Below are positions 16,651 through 25,597 of a stretch of DNA of 64,000 nt, piece after piece. This DNA comes from Gemmatimonadota bacterium (GTDB lineage: Bacteria > Gemmatimonadota > Gemmatimonadetes > Longimicrobiales > Gaopeijiaceae), in assembly GCA_040882465.1 (NCBI GenBank), contig JBBEBG010000008.1:48848-112847 (forward strand), read 5' to 3'. A program made the position numbers and the translations under genes. The notes under the pieces were generated by a model. The model ran no database searches. It saw only the letters and a program-made list of their open reading frames with translations, and was not told the origin of the DNA. How positions within the stretch are numbered: the stretch's first letter is position 1; each line of letters opens with the position of its first letter.

Positions 16651-17103
16651 CTACATCCCTTCCAGTCCGAGCTCGGACCGCGCGGTGTCCATGATCTCGG
16701 GCGTAAGGGTGCGGATCTCTCGCTCGCGCGCGTAGTCGGTGTAGATGCGCTTCACCATCCCGCGCACGAAGCTCGGTACGCGTTGGAGGCGCTCCACCGC
16801 CTCGGGGCTCCACTCCACCGGCGCGGGCCCGGCGCGTGGCCGGAGCTCGGGTTCCACGAAGGCCAGCTCGCTCCCGCCGTCGAGGGACCCCCGGGTCGCC
16901 TCCATGGGCTGCACGGGGACTTCTCTCCCCCCGATCTGAATTCCCATCGAGCTCACGAAGCGCGTCTCCATCGGGTTCGTAAGCATGGCCATTTCCCTGT
17001 GGCAGTTCCCGCAGGTGAAGACCGCGGCCAGCGTTCCGTCGCCGGGAAGCTGGCGTTCCGCGAATGCCATCACTTCGTCGCACTCGATGCACAGGAACTT
17101 CAC
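16651..17103 (-). CDS. Zinc-ribbon protein with PCP_red domain
   Basis: A 150-residue protein starting at GTG 17103, overlapping the stop of the Mrp gene as GTGA. An N-terminal zinc ribbon (C5-x2-C8 and C31-x2-C34) is followed by a linker and a C-terminal PCP_red segment (about 95-145, WSPEAVERLQRVPSFVRGM). The CGNCH string looks like a haem-c site, but there is no signal peptide, and two evenly spaced CxxC pairs fit a zinc or Fe-S ribbon better. It is the third protein of the cluster with this domain. It may bind a tetrapyrrole and dock on the Mrp ATPase or radical SAM enzyme; that is inference. Confidence 0.78.
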   Translation of the reverse strand: MKFLCIECDEVMAFAERQLPGDGTLAAVFTCGNCHREMAMLTNPMETRFVSSMGIQIGGREVPVQPMEATRGSLDGGSELAFVEPELRPRAGPAPVEWSPEAVERLQRVPSFVRGMVKRIYTDYAREREIRTLTPEIMDTARSELGLEGM

Positions 17104-18008
17104 GGCGCGCCTCCAAACGGGGCGCGCACGACTCCGGCCACGCGTCCCGCGAGCTCGCGCAAGGCGCGGGAGGCCGGACGTTCCCCCTCGCCTCCCGCCG
17201 GTGGGTGTCCGCGGTCCGTCTCGCGGCCAAGGACCGGATCGAAGGGGATCCGCGCCCAGACCGGAACGTCGGCGACGCCGGAGAGTTGACGGACCCCATC
17301 TCCGGGAAAGACGTCGTGCTCGTGCCCGCATTCAGGGCACACGTACCCGCTCATGTTCTCGACGAGCGCGATCTCCGCGGCCGACGCCTCGCGCACCAGC
17401 CGCACCGACCGGGCGACGACAGCGCGAGAGATCTCCGAAGGGGTGCTGACGAGGAGGACGAGGGGAATCCCCGGGACGAGCTCGAGCAGGCGGCGGATCT
17501 TGTCGGTTCCGGGGGGCACGTCGATCAGGAGAAAATCCGGCTCGCCCCAATCCACGTCGCCCAGAAACTCGCGGAGCGCCGTCGTCTCCATGCTGCTCTG
17601 CCAGAGAAAGGTGTCGGATGCCGGGTCTCTCCACCGGAGCGGGGCGTCTTCGCCCTCCTGGAGGAGCTCCATCGAAATGACGCGCACGCCTCCGACGCCC
17701 GTGGGAGGAATGACACCGGTCTCGCGGTCCTCCAGCCGGCCTCCCCGGACCCCGAGCATCCGGGCGAGGGACGGGCCGTTCAGGTCGGCGTCGAGGACGC
17801 CGACCCGGTGGCCGCGGCTCGCGAGCGCCACTGCCAGATTTGCGGTGACGGCGCTTTTTCCCACGCCTCCCTTGCCGCTCGCGATCGCGATGATCGTTCC
17901 GATTCCCGAGAGGCGCGCGGCGAGGCGCGCCCGCTGGTCGAGCACCTGTTCAAGGAGCTGCGAGCCGGTCGCGTGTTCGACTTCTCCGTATGTCCTGAAC
18001 TTTCTCAT
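17100..18008 (-). CDS. Mrp/NBP35-family P-loop ATPase (Fe-S cluster carrier)
   Basis: A 302-residue ParA-like ATPase. The deviant Walker A is SGKGGVGKSA near residue 45, followed by VLDADLNGPSL and the D-VPPGT switch (LLIDVPPGTDK), all Mrp/ApbC hallmarks. A C-terminal CPECG supplies the CxxC that bridges an Fe-S cluster between two monomers. I start it at ATG 18008 (MRKFRTYGEVE). The N-terminal DUF59 domain of longer Mrp proteins is missing. It lies 26 bases after a small ferredoxin gene and is coupled to the zinc-ribbon gene. Likely role: delivering Fe-S clusters to the radical SAM enzyme or another cluster protein here. Confidence 0.9.
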   Translation of the reverse strand: MRKFRTYGEVEHATGSQLLEQVLDQRARLAARLSGIGTIIAIASGKGGVGKSAVTANLAVALASRGHRVGVLDADLNGPSLARMLGVRGGRLEDRETGVIPPTGVGGVRVISMELLQEGEDAPLRWRDPASDTFLWQSSMETTALREFLGDVDWGEPDFLLIDVPPGTDKIRRLLELVPGIPLVLLVSTPSEISRAVVARSVRLVREASAAEIALVENMSGYVCPECGHEHDVFPGDGVRQLSGVADVPVWARIPFDPVLGRETDRGHPPAGGEGERPASRALRELAGRVAGVVRAPFGGAP

Positions 18009-18034
18009 CGGCGAAGCGTTCTCCCGTGCGTTTC

Positions 18035-18280
18035 TCAGGGGGCGAGCTGCGTGCCGTCGGGCCCGAGGACGGTCAGCGCGTCCACGGGACATGTCCGGCA
18101 GGCCGTCACGACCTCGCTCTCGGAAAGGGCTTCGATCCCGTCGCGAAAGATCGCGATCCCCTCGTCGTCCAGCTCAAAGGAGGCCGGGCTCGCCTCGATG
18201 CAGTCGCCGAAGCCCACGCAGATCAGCCGGTCGATCCGGACGGTCAGCTCGCCGGCCTTTCGCTCCTCGACGTCCGCCAA
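18035..18280 (-). CDS. Small [3Fe-4S]/[4Fe-4S]-type ferredoxin
   Basis: An 81-residue soluble ferredoxin. Cysteines are C21, C27, C61 and C64, in CVGFGDC and CRTCP. Phenylalanine F24 stands where a second cluster cysteine is common, and S31 replaces the one before P32. This is the spacing of the single-cluster [3Fe-4S] ferredoxins that serve P450s, with one extra cysteine. The start is uncertain; I take TTG at 18280, behind GGGGGAG, since the frame upstream has no ferredoxin features. It is the first gene of the minus-strand cluster and could give electrons to the radical SAM protein. A divergent DUF481 gene begins 276 bases away. Confidence 0.78.
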   Translation of the reverse strand: MADVEERKAGELTVRIDRLICVGFGDCIEASPASFELDDEGIAIFRDGIEALSESEVVTACRTCPVDALTVLGPDGTQLAP

Positions 18281-18556
18281 CCCGCTCCCCCCGGCTCCTG
18301 AGTCGAACCACCGGCCGCGGGCATCCCTCCCGACGGACCTGCGCGAGCGGTGAAGGTTCCTCGGGTGACGGTCGTGCGGCAAGGGGCACGCGGCCTCGGG
18401 GGCGGCGGTAACAGCCGGCGACCTGGCGATGCCGCCGAGGGTTCACGGGGTTCGGCCGTGGAGATACCTTCCCTTCGATGGACTCGCATTGGCCCTCGAA
18501 TCCCCAGGGGGCGAAGGCGCGATCCGAGCCGCACCCGTTCTCACACAGACCGCACG

Positions 18557-19354
18557 ATGCCCGACCACTTTTTCCGTGGCCTTCCCCTCCTGGGTTCTAT
18601 CCTCCTCCTGGCCTCCGCCGGGGCGGCCGCAGCGCAGGAGGCCGCGACAGGTGAGGCCGGCGATCGTTCCTGGGAGATCGAGGTGGAGGTGGGGGGGACT
18701 CTCTTCTTCGGCAACCGGGACCAGAGCATCGTCGCGACCCGCACCGAAATCTCCTGGGCGGATGCGAAGGTGGAGTCCACGGTCGGTCTCCGCTTCACTT
18801 ATGGCGAGTCCACGGACGGCGAAGGGGTGACCGAAGTGAACCGGCGTTCCTGGCTGGTGGACAGCGCTCTGGACTTTCGACCGGGGGGGCTCTGGCGCCC
18901 TTTCGTGACCGGGAGGGCGGAGTCGGCGTTGGAGCGCCGGATCGACCGCCGTTACCAGGGAGGCGTGGGAGTCAAGTACGACAATCGGATAGACCGCGAC
19001 AACCGGACGGAGTTTTCGCTCGGCGTCCTTGCCGAACGCACTTATCGAATTTCAACCTCGACTCCTTCCTCCGACGACCGGGGAGATGTCGGAAGGCTCT
19101 CCTCCGAGCTTCGAATCCGGCGCACTCTCATCTCCAACCGGATCGGGATCGACCTGCAAAACGCCTACCGCCCGGTCTTCGATGCCCTGGGTAACTTCGT
19201 CGTCACGTCGAGAAACGCGCTCACCTTGGAGCTCACAGAGGTCTTCGGCCTCCGCTTCTCGCACCAGAGCAACTACGACTCCGGGGCGAAGGACCGTGGG
19301 GCCGGCACGAACCACGACGGCGAGTTGCAGATTTCCGTCGTTGCGCGGTTCTGA
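18557..19354 (+). CDS. DUF481-family outer-membrane beta-barrel protein
   Basis: A 265-residue exported protein (signal peptide ending about AAAAQ) made of alternating beta strands such as VEVGGTLFFGN, VKYDNRIDRDNRTEFSLGV and LTLELTEVFGLRFSHQSNYD, ending in phenylalanine as outer-membrane barrels do. The pattern matches DUF481 (YdiY-like) proteins. Function is poorly known in the family; roles in salt or envelope stress have been proposed. It is transcribed alone, divergently from the ferredoxin gene and convergently with the VWA gene. I start it at the ATG at 18557, which gives a clean signal peptide. Confidence 0.82.
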   Translation: MPDHFFRGLPLLGSILLLASAGAAAAQEAATGEAGDRSWEIEVEVGGTLFFGNRDQSIVATRTEISWADAKVESTVGLRFTYGESTDGEGVTEVNRRSWLVDSALDFRPGGLWRPFVTGRAESALERRIDRRYQGGVGVKYDNRIDRDNRTEFSLGVLAERTYRISTSTPSSDDRGDVGRLSSELRIRRTLISNRIGIDLQNAYRPVFDALGNFVVTSRNALTLELTEVFGLRFSHQSNYDSGAKDRGAGTNHDGELQISVVARF

Positions 19355-19387
19355 AGGTCGGCGCCAGGAGGTCCGGGAAGTGCCGGT

Positions 19388-20677
19388 CTACCCGACGCGC
19401 CGGCGCTTCCCGCGAAGGAAATCCATCATCACGTATTCCCCGAGGGTTAGCGTCGAGGTGAAGTAGGCCTTTCCACGCGCAATCTCCGAAACTTTTTCGA
19501 CGAAACGAACGAGATAGGGGTCCCGCGCGAGCATGAAGGTGTTGATGAGGATCCCCGCCTTGCGGCAGGCCATCACTTCGCGGTAACTCCGCTCCAGTAT
19601 GCGAGGGTCAAGTCCGCCCGAGTTCGCGTATATGCGGCCGTCAGGAAGAGTCATCGCCGATGGTTTCCCGTCGGTCACCATGATGATCTGACGCATCTCC
19701 TTCTTCTGCGAGAGGAGAATGCGGCGAGCGACTTCGAGCCCCTCCGCGGTGTTCGTGTGGAAGGGGCCTACCTGCGCCTGGGCCAGCTGCGCGAGGGGGA
19801 TCTCCTGCGCCCGGTCTCCGAAGGTGACGACCCGTAGCGAGTCGCCCGGGAACTGGGTGCGGATGAGGTGAGAGAGCGCGAGCGCCACACGCTTCGCAGG
19901 AGAGAAGCGGTCCTCTCCATACAGGATCATCGAGTGCGAAACGTCGAGCATGAGGACGGTCGCGCACGAGGAGCGATACTCGGCCTGGTGGACCATGAGG
20001 TCGCCGTAGTCGAGGTCGAGCGGAGTCCCGAGTCCGCTCCGCTGGATCGCATTCGAAAGGGTGGCCGGGAGGTCGAGGTTCATCGTATCACCGAACTCGT
20101 AAGGACGACTCGTACTTCCCGCCTCCACCCCGGTCGAGAGGTGCGGCGTGTCGTGAGACCCGACCGACGACTTGCCCATCGCGCCGAGGAGATCCCGCAG
20201 GGCGCGATATCCGAGGAAGTCCATCCCCTTCTGAGTCAGCGTGAAGTCCACGCGGAGGGATGCTTCGCGGGCCTCATCCACCTTCCCCTCCCGATTCGGC
20301 GGCTCATCCCCGGGACCGGGCGGGCCCTGCTGGTCGAGGGAGATGTATCCCTCATCCACCATCTTTTGCACGAGGTCGTTGAGGAGTTTCGCAATCTGCG
20401 CGCGGAGATCCGCGTCGCCACCTCCTTCACGCCCCAGCTCCTCGAGCATCTCCGGGGTGAGCTGCCCGCTCTCGAGGAGCGCGCGGAGGAGCACTTCCTT
20501 CAGGGCGTCCGTGGATGCGCGGTCGTCCGCGCCCGACCACCCCCAATAGGGATGGAAGTGCGGGCCGCCGGCGAATCCGCCGTCGAGGAGAAAGTCCGAG
20601 AGCTTCTCGAGTAGCGCCTCGAGATTCAGCGCGTCGAGAATGCTTCCTCGATACTTCGTGTAGGTCGTGAATCTCAT
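19388..20677 (-). CDS. VWA-domain protein, probable partner of the MoxR-like ATPase
   Basis: A 429-residue soluble protein. The N-terminal half is helical and acidic. The C-terminal half is a von Willebrand A domain with a full MIDAS: DVSHS (about residue 245), a downstream threonine in FHTNTAEG, and the aspartate in VTDGKPS. Proteins of this type pair with MoxR/RavA-type AAA+ ATPases to insert metals or remodel complexes (NorD/NorQ, CoxE/CoxD, BchD/BchI). A matching AAA+ gene lies 3.3 kb away on the same strand (23955-25427), separated by plus-strand genes. Starts at ATG 20677 ([11 protein letters not shown]). Its target is unknown, but the oxidase cluster next door is a candidate. Confidence 0.82.
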   Translation of the reverse strand: MRFTTYTKYRGSILDALNLEALLEKLSDFLLDGGFAGGPHFHPYWGWSGADDRASTDALKEVLLRALLESGQLTPEMLEELGREGGGDADLRAQIAKLLNDLVQKMVDEGYISLDQQGPPGPGDEPPNREGKVDEAREASLRVDFTLTQKGMDFLGYRALRDLLGAMGKSSVGSHDTPHLSTGVEAGSTSRPYEFGDTMNLDLPATLSNAIQRSGLGTPLDLDYGDLMVHQAEYRSSCATVLMLDVSHSMILYGEDRFSPAKRVALALSHLIRTQFPGDSLRVVTFGDRAQEIPLAQLAQAQVGPFHTNTAEGLEVARRILLSQKKEMRQIIMVTDGKPSAMTLPDGRIYANSGGLDPRILERSYREVMACRKAGILINTFMLARDPYLVRFVEKVSEIARGKAYFTSTLTLGEYVMMDFLRGKRRRVG

Positions 20678-20805
20678 CGAGGTCCGCGGGCGAAGTTGCA
20701 AGAAGCGGCACCGGGGGGCTCCGCACAGACAGTACCGGGGGGGATCCGGCCGGTTCCCCGATTCCCGGGTGTCCCCGGGGAACGACTTGGCTACCTTCCG
20801 GTCCG

Positions 20806-22020
20806 ATGAGCCGCTCCAACTCCACTCCGATGGGTACGGCTCCCCGATCCGCCGCTCCGTTCGCGCGCGACGCTGCCGGGATGCCCGGTTGGGATGGGGA
20901 GCGGGCCGCCGCCTTCCGGAGGGCCCTGCTCGACTTCTATCGTGCGTCGGCGCGTGACCTTCCGTGGAGGGGATCTCCGCGCCCGTATGATGTCCTCGTC
21001 TCCGAGTTCATGCTCCAACAGACCCGTGTGGAGGCGGCGATCCCATACTTCGAAGCTTGGATGCGACGATTTCCGGACCTTTCGGCGCTCGCAGGCGCGG
21101 ACTCGGAAGAGGTTCTCCGGGTCTGGGCGGGGCTCGGGTATTACGCGCGCGCCCGGAATCTGCACCGCGCGGTGCGCGAGGTCGTGGCCCAGCGCGGAGG
21201 CGAGATCCCCGACCAGGTCGAAGAACTCAGGGCGCTTCCGGGCGTCGGAGAATACACCGCGGCGGCGGTCGCCTCCATCGCCTTCGGAGCCCGTGCGGCG
21301 ACGGTGGACGGAAACGTCCGGCGCGTTCTCGCACGATTGGCCGACGAGGCGGATCCTTCTCCCGCGAACTTGAGGCATTGGGCGTACCAGCTCCTTGACC
21401 CCGAAGACCCCGGCGCCTTCAATCAGGCGATGATGGAGCTCGGAGCGCTCGTATGTACGCCGCGCGCTCCCGGCTGCGGGGGGTGCCCCGTGGCGACTTA
21501 CTGCCGTGCGCGTGCCGCCGGAACCCAGGGGGAGCGTCCCGCACGGCGCTCACCGCGCGTCGTACCGCGGTCGCGCGAGGCGGTCGCCGCAGTCGTCGGG
21601 GAGTCACACGGCCGTTTTTTCCTCCTCTTTCGGAAGCGACCGGAAAAGGGGCTCCTGGGAGGACTCTGGGAGCTCCCGGGAGTGGAGGTCGGGGAGAAAG
21701 AGGGGCCGCACGACTCGGCGAAGCGCCTCGCCGGCGGAATGGTCCGGTCGTTCGAGGGAACGGGGCGCCGGGACTCGGTTGGCGCGGGAACGCGGCTCGA
21801 GCCGCTCGAGCATGTCTTCACGCACCGGCGCCTTTGTTACCTTCCTTACCTCTTTCACGTCGCGGTGAAACAAATCCCGCGCGGGGCGTCGCGTTCCTTG
21901 CGATGGGTGGAGCCGGCATGTGCGCGGGAGCTTGCACTCCCGGCGGCGCAGCGAACCCTCCTGACCCGCGTCGAGGAGGCGCTCGGGGTCCGGACAATCT
22001 CAACTTGTGAGGCGGAGTAG
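20806..22020 (+). CDS. mutY: A/G-specific adenine DNA glycosylase MutY
   Basis: A 404-residue base-excision repair enzyme that removes adenine opposite 8-oxoguanine. Visible features are the catalytic-glutamate region (YDVLVSEFMLQQTRVEA), the helix-hairpin-helix LPGVGEYTAAAV, the catalytic aspartate in ATVDGNVRRVL, the [4Fe-4S] loop C-x6-C-x2-C-x5-C (CTPRAPGCGGCPVATYC), and a C-terminal NUDIX-like 8-oxoG recognition domain (LLGGLWELPGVEV; HVFTHRR). The N-terminal 30 residues are extra, so the true start may be the internal ATG at 20881. It is followed after 4 bases by a USP gene, suggesting an oxidative-stress operon. Confidence 0.95.
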   Translation: MSRSNSTPMGTAPRSAAPFARDAAGMPGWDGERAAAFRRALLDFYRASARDLPWRGSPRPYDVLVSEFMLQQTRVEAAIPYFEAWMRRFPDLSALAGADSEEVLRVWAGLGYYARARNLHRAVREVVAQRGGEIPDQVEELRALPGVGEYTAAAVASIAFGARAATVDGNVRRVLARLADEADPSPANLRHWAYQLLDPEDPGAFNQAMMELGALVCTPRAPGCGGCPVATYCRARAAGTQGERPARRSPRVVPRSREAVAAVVGESHGRFFLLFRKRPEKGLLGGLWELPGVEVGEKEGPHDSAKRLAGGMVRSFEGTGRRDSVGAGTRLEPLEHVFTHRRLCYLPYLFHVAVKQIPRGASRSLRWVEPACARELALPAAQRTLLTRVEEALGVRTISTCEAE

Positions 22021-22024
22021 GCCC

Positions 22025-22936
22025 ATGTACAAGACGATTCTCGTTCCGTTGGACGGCTCCGACTTCGCCGAGGAAGCGTTGCCCCTCGCGAAGGCGCTCG
22101 CCGCAAAAATTGGAGCGGAACTGCACCTGGCCCATGTCGTCGTTCCGGAGCCCGACATGGACTTCAAGACGCCGCAGGAGGACCTGGATTGGCGCGGGCG
22201 CGTGAGGGAGGGTGCGGAGCGCTATCTCGCGGACCATGCGAAGACCGCCGAGGGGGAGGGGATCTCGACGCTCACGGCGGTGCTCGAAGGCCAAGTCACC
22301 TCCGCCCTCCTCGATTACGCGGAAGAACAGGAGGTGGATCTCATCGCCCTCACCAGCCACGGTTCGGGCGGGATCCAGAGGTGGTGGCTGGGAAGTGTGG
22401 CCGACGGGCTCCTTCAGTCCAGGAAGGCGGATCTCCTCTTGGTTCGCCCCTGGGACGAAACGGAAGAACGAAGCGGCCGCGAAGCTCTTTTCCACCGAAT
22501 TCTCGTTCCGCTCGACGGGTCCGACCTGGCGGAAGGCGCCCTCCGTCCCGCGGTGGAGCTCGCCGAGCGGTTTGGCGCGTCTCTGATCGCGCTGCGCGTG
22601 GTGCCGAAGCCGCTCGAGTTGACCTCCATCTACGGGATGCCGGGCGTGGAGATCCGTGGTCGAGGCCACCAAGAGCGAGTCCAGGATGCCACCGCGTATC
22701 TCGCCGCGCTGGCGGATCGCCACTCCGGGGTCCCGGTCGAAGTCCATGTCGTCGAAAGCTCGGGAGCGGCCGACGGGGTCGTGAACAGCGCGCGAGCTCT
22801 CGAGGCCGATCTCGTCGTGCTCTCGAGCCGGGGACGGGGGGGGATGACGCGCGTCGTGATCGGGAGCGTGGCCGACAAGGTGATCCGGGGCACGACGCGT
22901 CCCGTCCTGGTCGTGCACGTCTCCGAGGAGGTCTGA
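22025..22936 (+). CDS. Tandem universal stress protein (two USP domains)
   Basis: A 303-residue cytoplasmic protein with two USP folds (about 1-140 and 155-300), each starting with the ILVPLDGSDxAE pattern and ending with the nucleotide-binding G-x2-G-x9-GS motif (GSGGIQRWWLGS; GRGGMTRVVIGS). The intact glycine motifs suggest ATP binding. It starts at ATG 22025, 4 bases after mutY, and is followed by a second tandem USP 30 bases on. USP proteins help cells endure stress such as starvation, oxidants or low oxygen. The exact role is unknown. Confidence 0.93.
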   Translation: MYKTILVPLDGSDFAEEALPLAKALAAKIGAELHLAHVVVPEPDMDFKTPQEDLDWRGRVREGAERYLADHAKTAEGEGISTLTAVLEGQVTSALLDYAEEQEVDLIALTSHGSGGIQRWWLGSVADGLLQSRKADLLLVRPWDETEERSGREALFHRILVPLDGSDLAEGALRPAVELAERFGASLIALRVVPKPLELTSIYGMPGVEIRGRGHQERVQDATAYLAALADRHSGVPVEVHVVESSGAADGVVNSARALEADLVVLSSRGRGGMTRVVIGSVADKVIRGTTRPVLVVHVSEEV

Positions 22937-22966
22937 GTCTCGGGGCAGCCGAGGAAAATTCCTGCG

Positions 22967-23917
22967 ATGTATTCCCGGATCATGGTGCCGCTCGATGGGT
23001 CGGCCTTCGCGGAGGCCGCCCTTCCCTATGCTCTGGCGCTCGCCGGGAGGTGGCGTGCGGCGGTGGAGCTGGTGACTGTAAATGATGCCGAGAGTGGCGG
23101 GGGAGGCCGTTCGATGGCCGAAGGGTCGGCGGAGCGCCAGATGGGCGCGGAGTATCTGGCCTCCGTGCTCGAGAGGATCCGCACCTCGGGCTATCGGGGA
23201 AAATTCGAATCCGCCCTGGTCACGGGCGGCGAGGTGGTCCCCCGTCTCGTCGAGCGGCTCCGCAACTCCGCCGCCGACTTCGTGGTGATGACGACCCACG
23301 GGAGAGGACCCGTTCGCCGTGCCTGGCTGGGGAGCAGAGCGGACGGCTTCCTGCGATGCACTCCCGTTCCCGTCCTGTTGATCCGTCCCACTGGGGAGGA
23401 TGCTGCAACCGGGGAGGATGCCGTCCCCGGGGACGAGCCCTCCCGGACCGATCTCTCCCATCTCCCGCCGCCCTTCAAACGCGTCCTCCTTCCCCTGGAC
23501 GGCTCCCCCGAAGCGGAGCGGCTCCTCGAGATCGCGGCGCCTCTCGCCTCCGGAAGCGACACGGAAGTCCTCCTCCTCCGGGCCGTTCCCCCGTTCATTC
23601 CGTGCGGTTCACCCTACGTTCCCCATGTCGTGCGGGGCGCAGAGGAGGAAACGATGGTGACCGCCGCCGCGCAGGAATACCTCGATGCCCTTGCGACGAG
23701 GGTGCCGGTGGGAAGGGTGGTGACTCGCGTGACCACGATCGGACAACCGGCCCTCGCGATCCTCGATGTCGCCGAAGAAGAGGGCGCCGATCTCATCGCG
23801 ATGTCCACCGCCGGGCGCGGGGGAGTCTCCCGAATGCTCCTGGGGAGCGTGGCCGACAAGGTGATCCGGGGTTCGGCGGTGCCCGTCCTTCTTTACCGTT
23901 ACGCCCCGGAGGCGTAA
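22967..23917 (+). CDS. Tandem universal stress protein (two USP domains)
   Basis: A 316-residue paralogue of the gene before it. Domain 1 (about 1-143) has the nucleotide motif GRGPVRRAWLGS and domain 2 (about 168-315) has GRGGVSRMLLGS. An acidic linker near residues 140-165 contains the repeated ATGEDA / GEDAV text. The last gene of the mutY-usp-usp set; it ends 37 bases from the convergent AAA+ gene. With the USP/PCP_red fusion, this brings the window to three USP proteins and six USP domains. Confidence 0.93.
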   Translation: MYSRIMVPLDGSAFAEAALPYALALAGRWRAAVELVTVNDAESGGGGRSMAEGSAERQMGAEYLASVLERIRTSGYRGKFESALVTGGEVVPRLVERLRNSAADFVVMTTHGRGPVRRAWLGSRADGFLRCTPVPVLLIRPTGEDAATGEDAVPGDEPSRTDLSHLPPPFKRVLLPLDGSPEAERLLEIAAPLASGSDTEVLLLRAVPPFIPCGSPYVPHVVRGAEEETMVTAAAQEYLDALATRVPVGRVVTRVTTIGQPALAILDVAEEEGADLIAMSTAGRGGVSRMLLGSVADKVIRGSAVPVLLYRYAPEA

Positions 23918-23954
23918 GGGGGAGAAACCGCGAGAAAAGGGGCGTGGCCCCCGA

Positions 23955-25427
23955 TCACATTCCCATCGGGGGAAAGCCGTGCAGCCCCTCTCCGCCGTGT
24001 CCCTTCCCGAACGAGCTGCCGTGGCGGGCGCGCGTATACCCGCCGTCGGAGCGCGAAATGCGATGCTCGGCGACGAGGGCCTCCAACACGAGCTCGCACG
24101 CGCCGGCGCGAACGCCGGGCTGGCTCTTTTCACCGGCGAGGCCGACCGCCCCGATCAGGGATAGGAGCCCGGGCACGTGCCCGAAGCCTCGAACGCAGGC
24201 TTCCGCGGCCGCGTCGTCGGAAACCTGGAGCGCCCCTCCCGATTCGAAGTATTCCACGATCTCCTCCACGTCTGCGCCACCAGCCCTCGCGTCGAAGGTC
24301 TCCTTGGCCGCGGCGGAGATGAGCTCGCGCGCGATGCGCGAGGCTCCCTGGAGCTCCCCGTCGTATTCCAGCTCGAGCTTCCCCGTGATCATCGGGAGGG
24401 AGGCGTAGATATCCCCGATCCGGGGAATCGCTATCTCCTCCTCGAGGCGTAGCGCCCGGCGCTCGGCATTCGAGACGGCCCCTTCGACGACGGTGATCGG
24501 CATGCGCTGGCTCACCCCGGAGCGCTGATCTATGCGCTTGTCGGCCCGGGCGAGGAAGGCGATCCGCTCCACGACCTCCGAGATGAAGTCGGGGATCTCG
24601 ATGGGCAATCCTCCGCGATCCGTCCAGGCCTCCTGCTCCGTGATCTCGACCCCGGTCTCCACCGCCTCGGGGTAATGAGTCCGAATCTCCGCTCCGATCC
24701 GGTCTTTGAGCGGGGTGATGATCTTGCCCCTCGCCGTGTAGTCCTCCGGGTTGGCGGTGAAAACAAGGAAGACGTCGAGGGCCACTCGGATCGGGAAGCC
24801 TTTGATCTGGATGTCCCCCTCTTCCAGGATGTTGAAGAGGGCGACCTGGATCTTTCCCGCCAGGTCCGGCAGCTCGTTCAGGGCGAAGATCCCCCGGTTC
24901 GCCCGGGGGAGAAGCCCGTAGTGAATGGTGAGCTCGTCGGAGAGGAGGTGCCCTCCCTTTGCCGCCTTGATCGGATCGAGGTCTCCGATGAGGTCCGCCA
25001 CCGTCACATCCGGTGTCGCGAGCTTCTCGACGTAGCGCGAGGAGCTGGGGACCCAGGCGATCGGAGCGTCGTCGCCCGCGGCCTCGACGAGAAGCCGCCC
25101 CTCTTTCGAAATGGGACGGTACGGATCGTCGTTCACCTCCGTCCCGTCGAGAACCGGGAGCTCGGGGTCGAGGAGATCCACGAGCTGGCGGAGGATTCGA
25201 CTCTTCGCCTGCCCTCGGAGGCCCAGGAGGATGAAATCGTGGCGCGCGAGGATCGCGTTCACGATCTGCGGGATCACCGTGTCGCCGTAACCACGGATGC
25301 CAGGGAAGAGCTCGACTCCGGACCTGAGCTTGGTGACGAGGTTCGCCCGGACCTCGTCGCGCACGGAGCGGGATCGGTATCCCGATGCCTTTAGCGCTCC
25401 AAGCGTCTTGGGGAGGGATACGGGCAT
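23955..25427 (-). CDS. MoxR-like AAA+ ATPase (magnesium-chelatase/sigma-54-like)
   Basis: A 490-residue AAA+ protein. Walker A is GLRGQAKS near residue 74 (a GxxGxxKS form), with the Walker B region in RGIFALNELPDL, sensor 1 in FLVFTANPEDYTARG and the arginine-finger region in LKDRIGAEI. It resembles the ChlI/MoxR clade that works with a VWA protein. The matching VWA gene is at 19388-20677. The C-terminal 90 residues are glycine-rich with an H-G-x repeat-like tail (GKGHGGEGLHG). The start at ATG 25427 is followed by LPKTLGALKASGY. Likely role: remodelling or metal insertion into an unknown target. Confidence 0.85.
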   Translation of the reverse strand: MPVSLPKTLGALKASGYRSRSVRDEVRANLVTKLRSGVELFPGIRGYGDTVIPQIVNAILARHDFILLGLRGQAKSRILRQLVDLLDPELPVLDGTEVNDDPYRPISKEGRLLVEAAGDDAPIAWVPSSSRYVEKLATPDVTVADLIGDLDPIKAAKGGHLLSDELTIHYGLLPRANRGIFALNELPDLAGKIQVALFNILEEGDIQIKGFPIRVALDVFLVFTANPEDYTARGKIITPLKDRIGAEIRTHYPEAVETGVEITEQEAWTDRGGLPIEIPDFISEVVERIAFLARADKRIDQRSGVSQRMPITVVEGAVSNAERRALRLEEEIAIPRIGDIYASLPMITGKLELEYDGELQGASRIARELISAAAKETFDARAGGADVEEIVEYFESGGALQVSDDAAAEACVRGFGHVPGLLSLIGAVGLAGEKSQPGVRAGACELVLEALVAEHRISRSDGGYTRARHGSSFGKGHGGEGLHGFPPMGM

Positions 25428-25597
25428 CGGGCAGCTCCTGGAGGACCGGTGGCCTGAGAAAGCCTTCCCCGGTCGGGCGAGGCGGTCGGCGCCGGTCCGA
25501 CGTGACGGAGAGGAGGGGAGACGCTAGTCTTCCGGCTTCGCGGCTCCGGGTACCACCCGGATACCCCGAGGGTTCCGCAAGGAAGGCCGGGAGGGAG

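Noticed and set aside
16993-17014. CGNCH as a haem-c attachment site in the zinc-ribbon protein
   Set aside because: The protein has no signal peptide and holds a second CxxC pair at the N-terminus, which fits a cytoplasmic zinc or Fe-S ribbon better.
14903-17299. A single 798-residue open frame across the ABC transporter region
   Set aside because: Only its last 240 residues are a real permease. The rest is arginine/proline-rich sequence read out of frame through the ATPase and zinc-ribbon genes.
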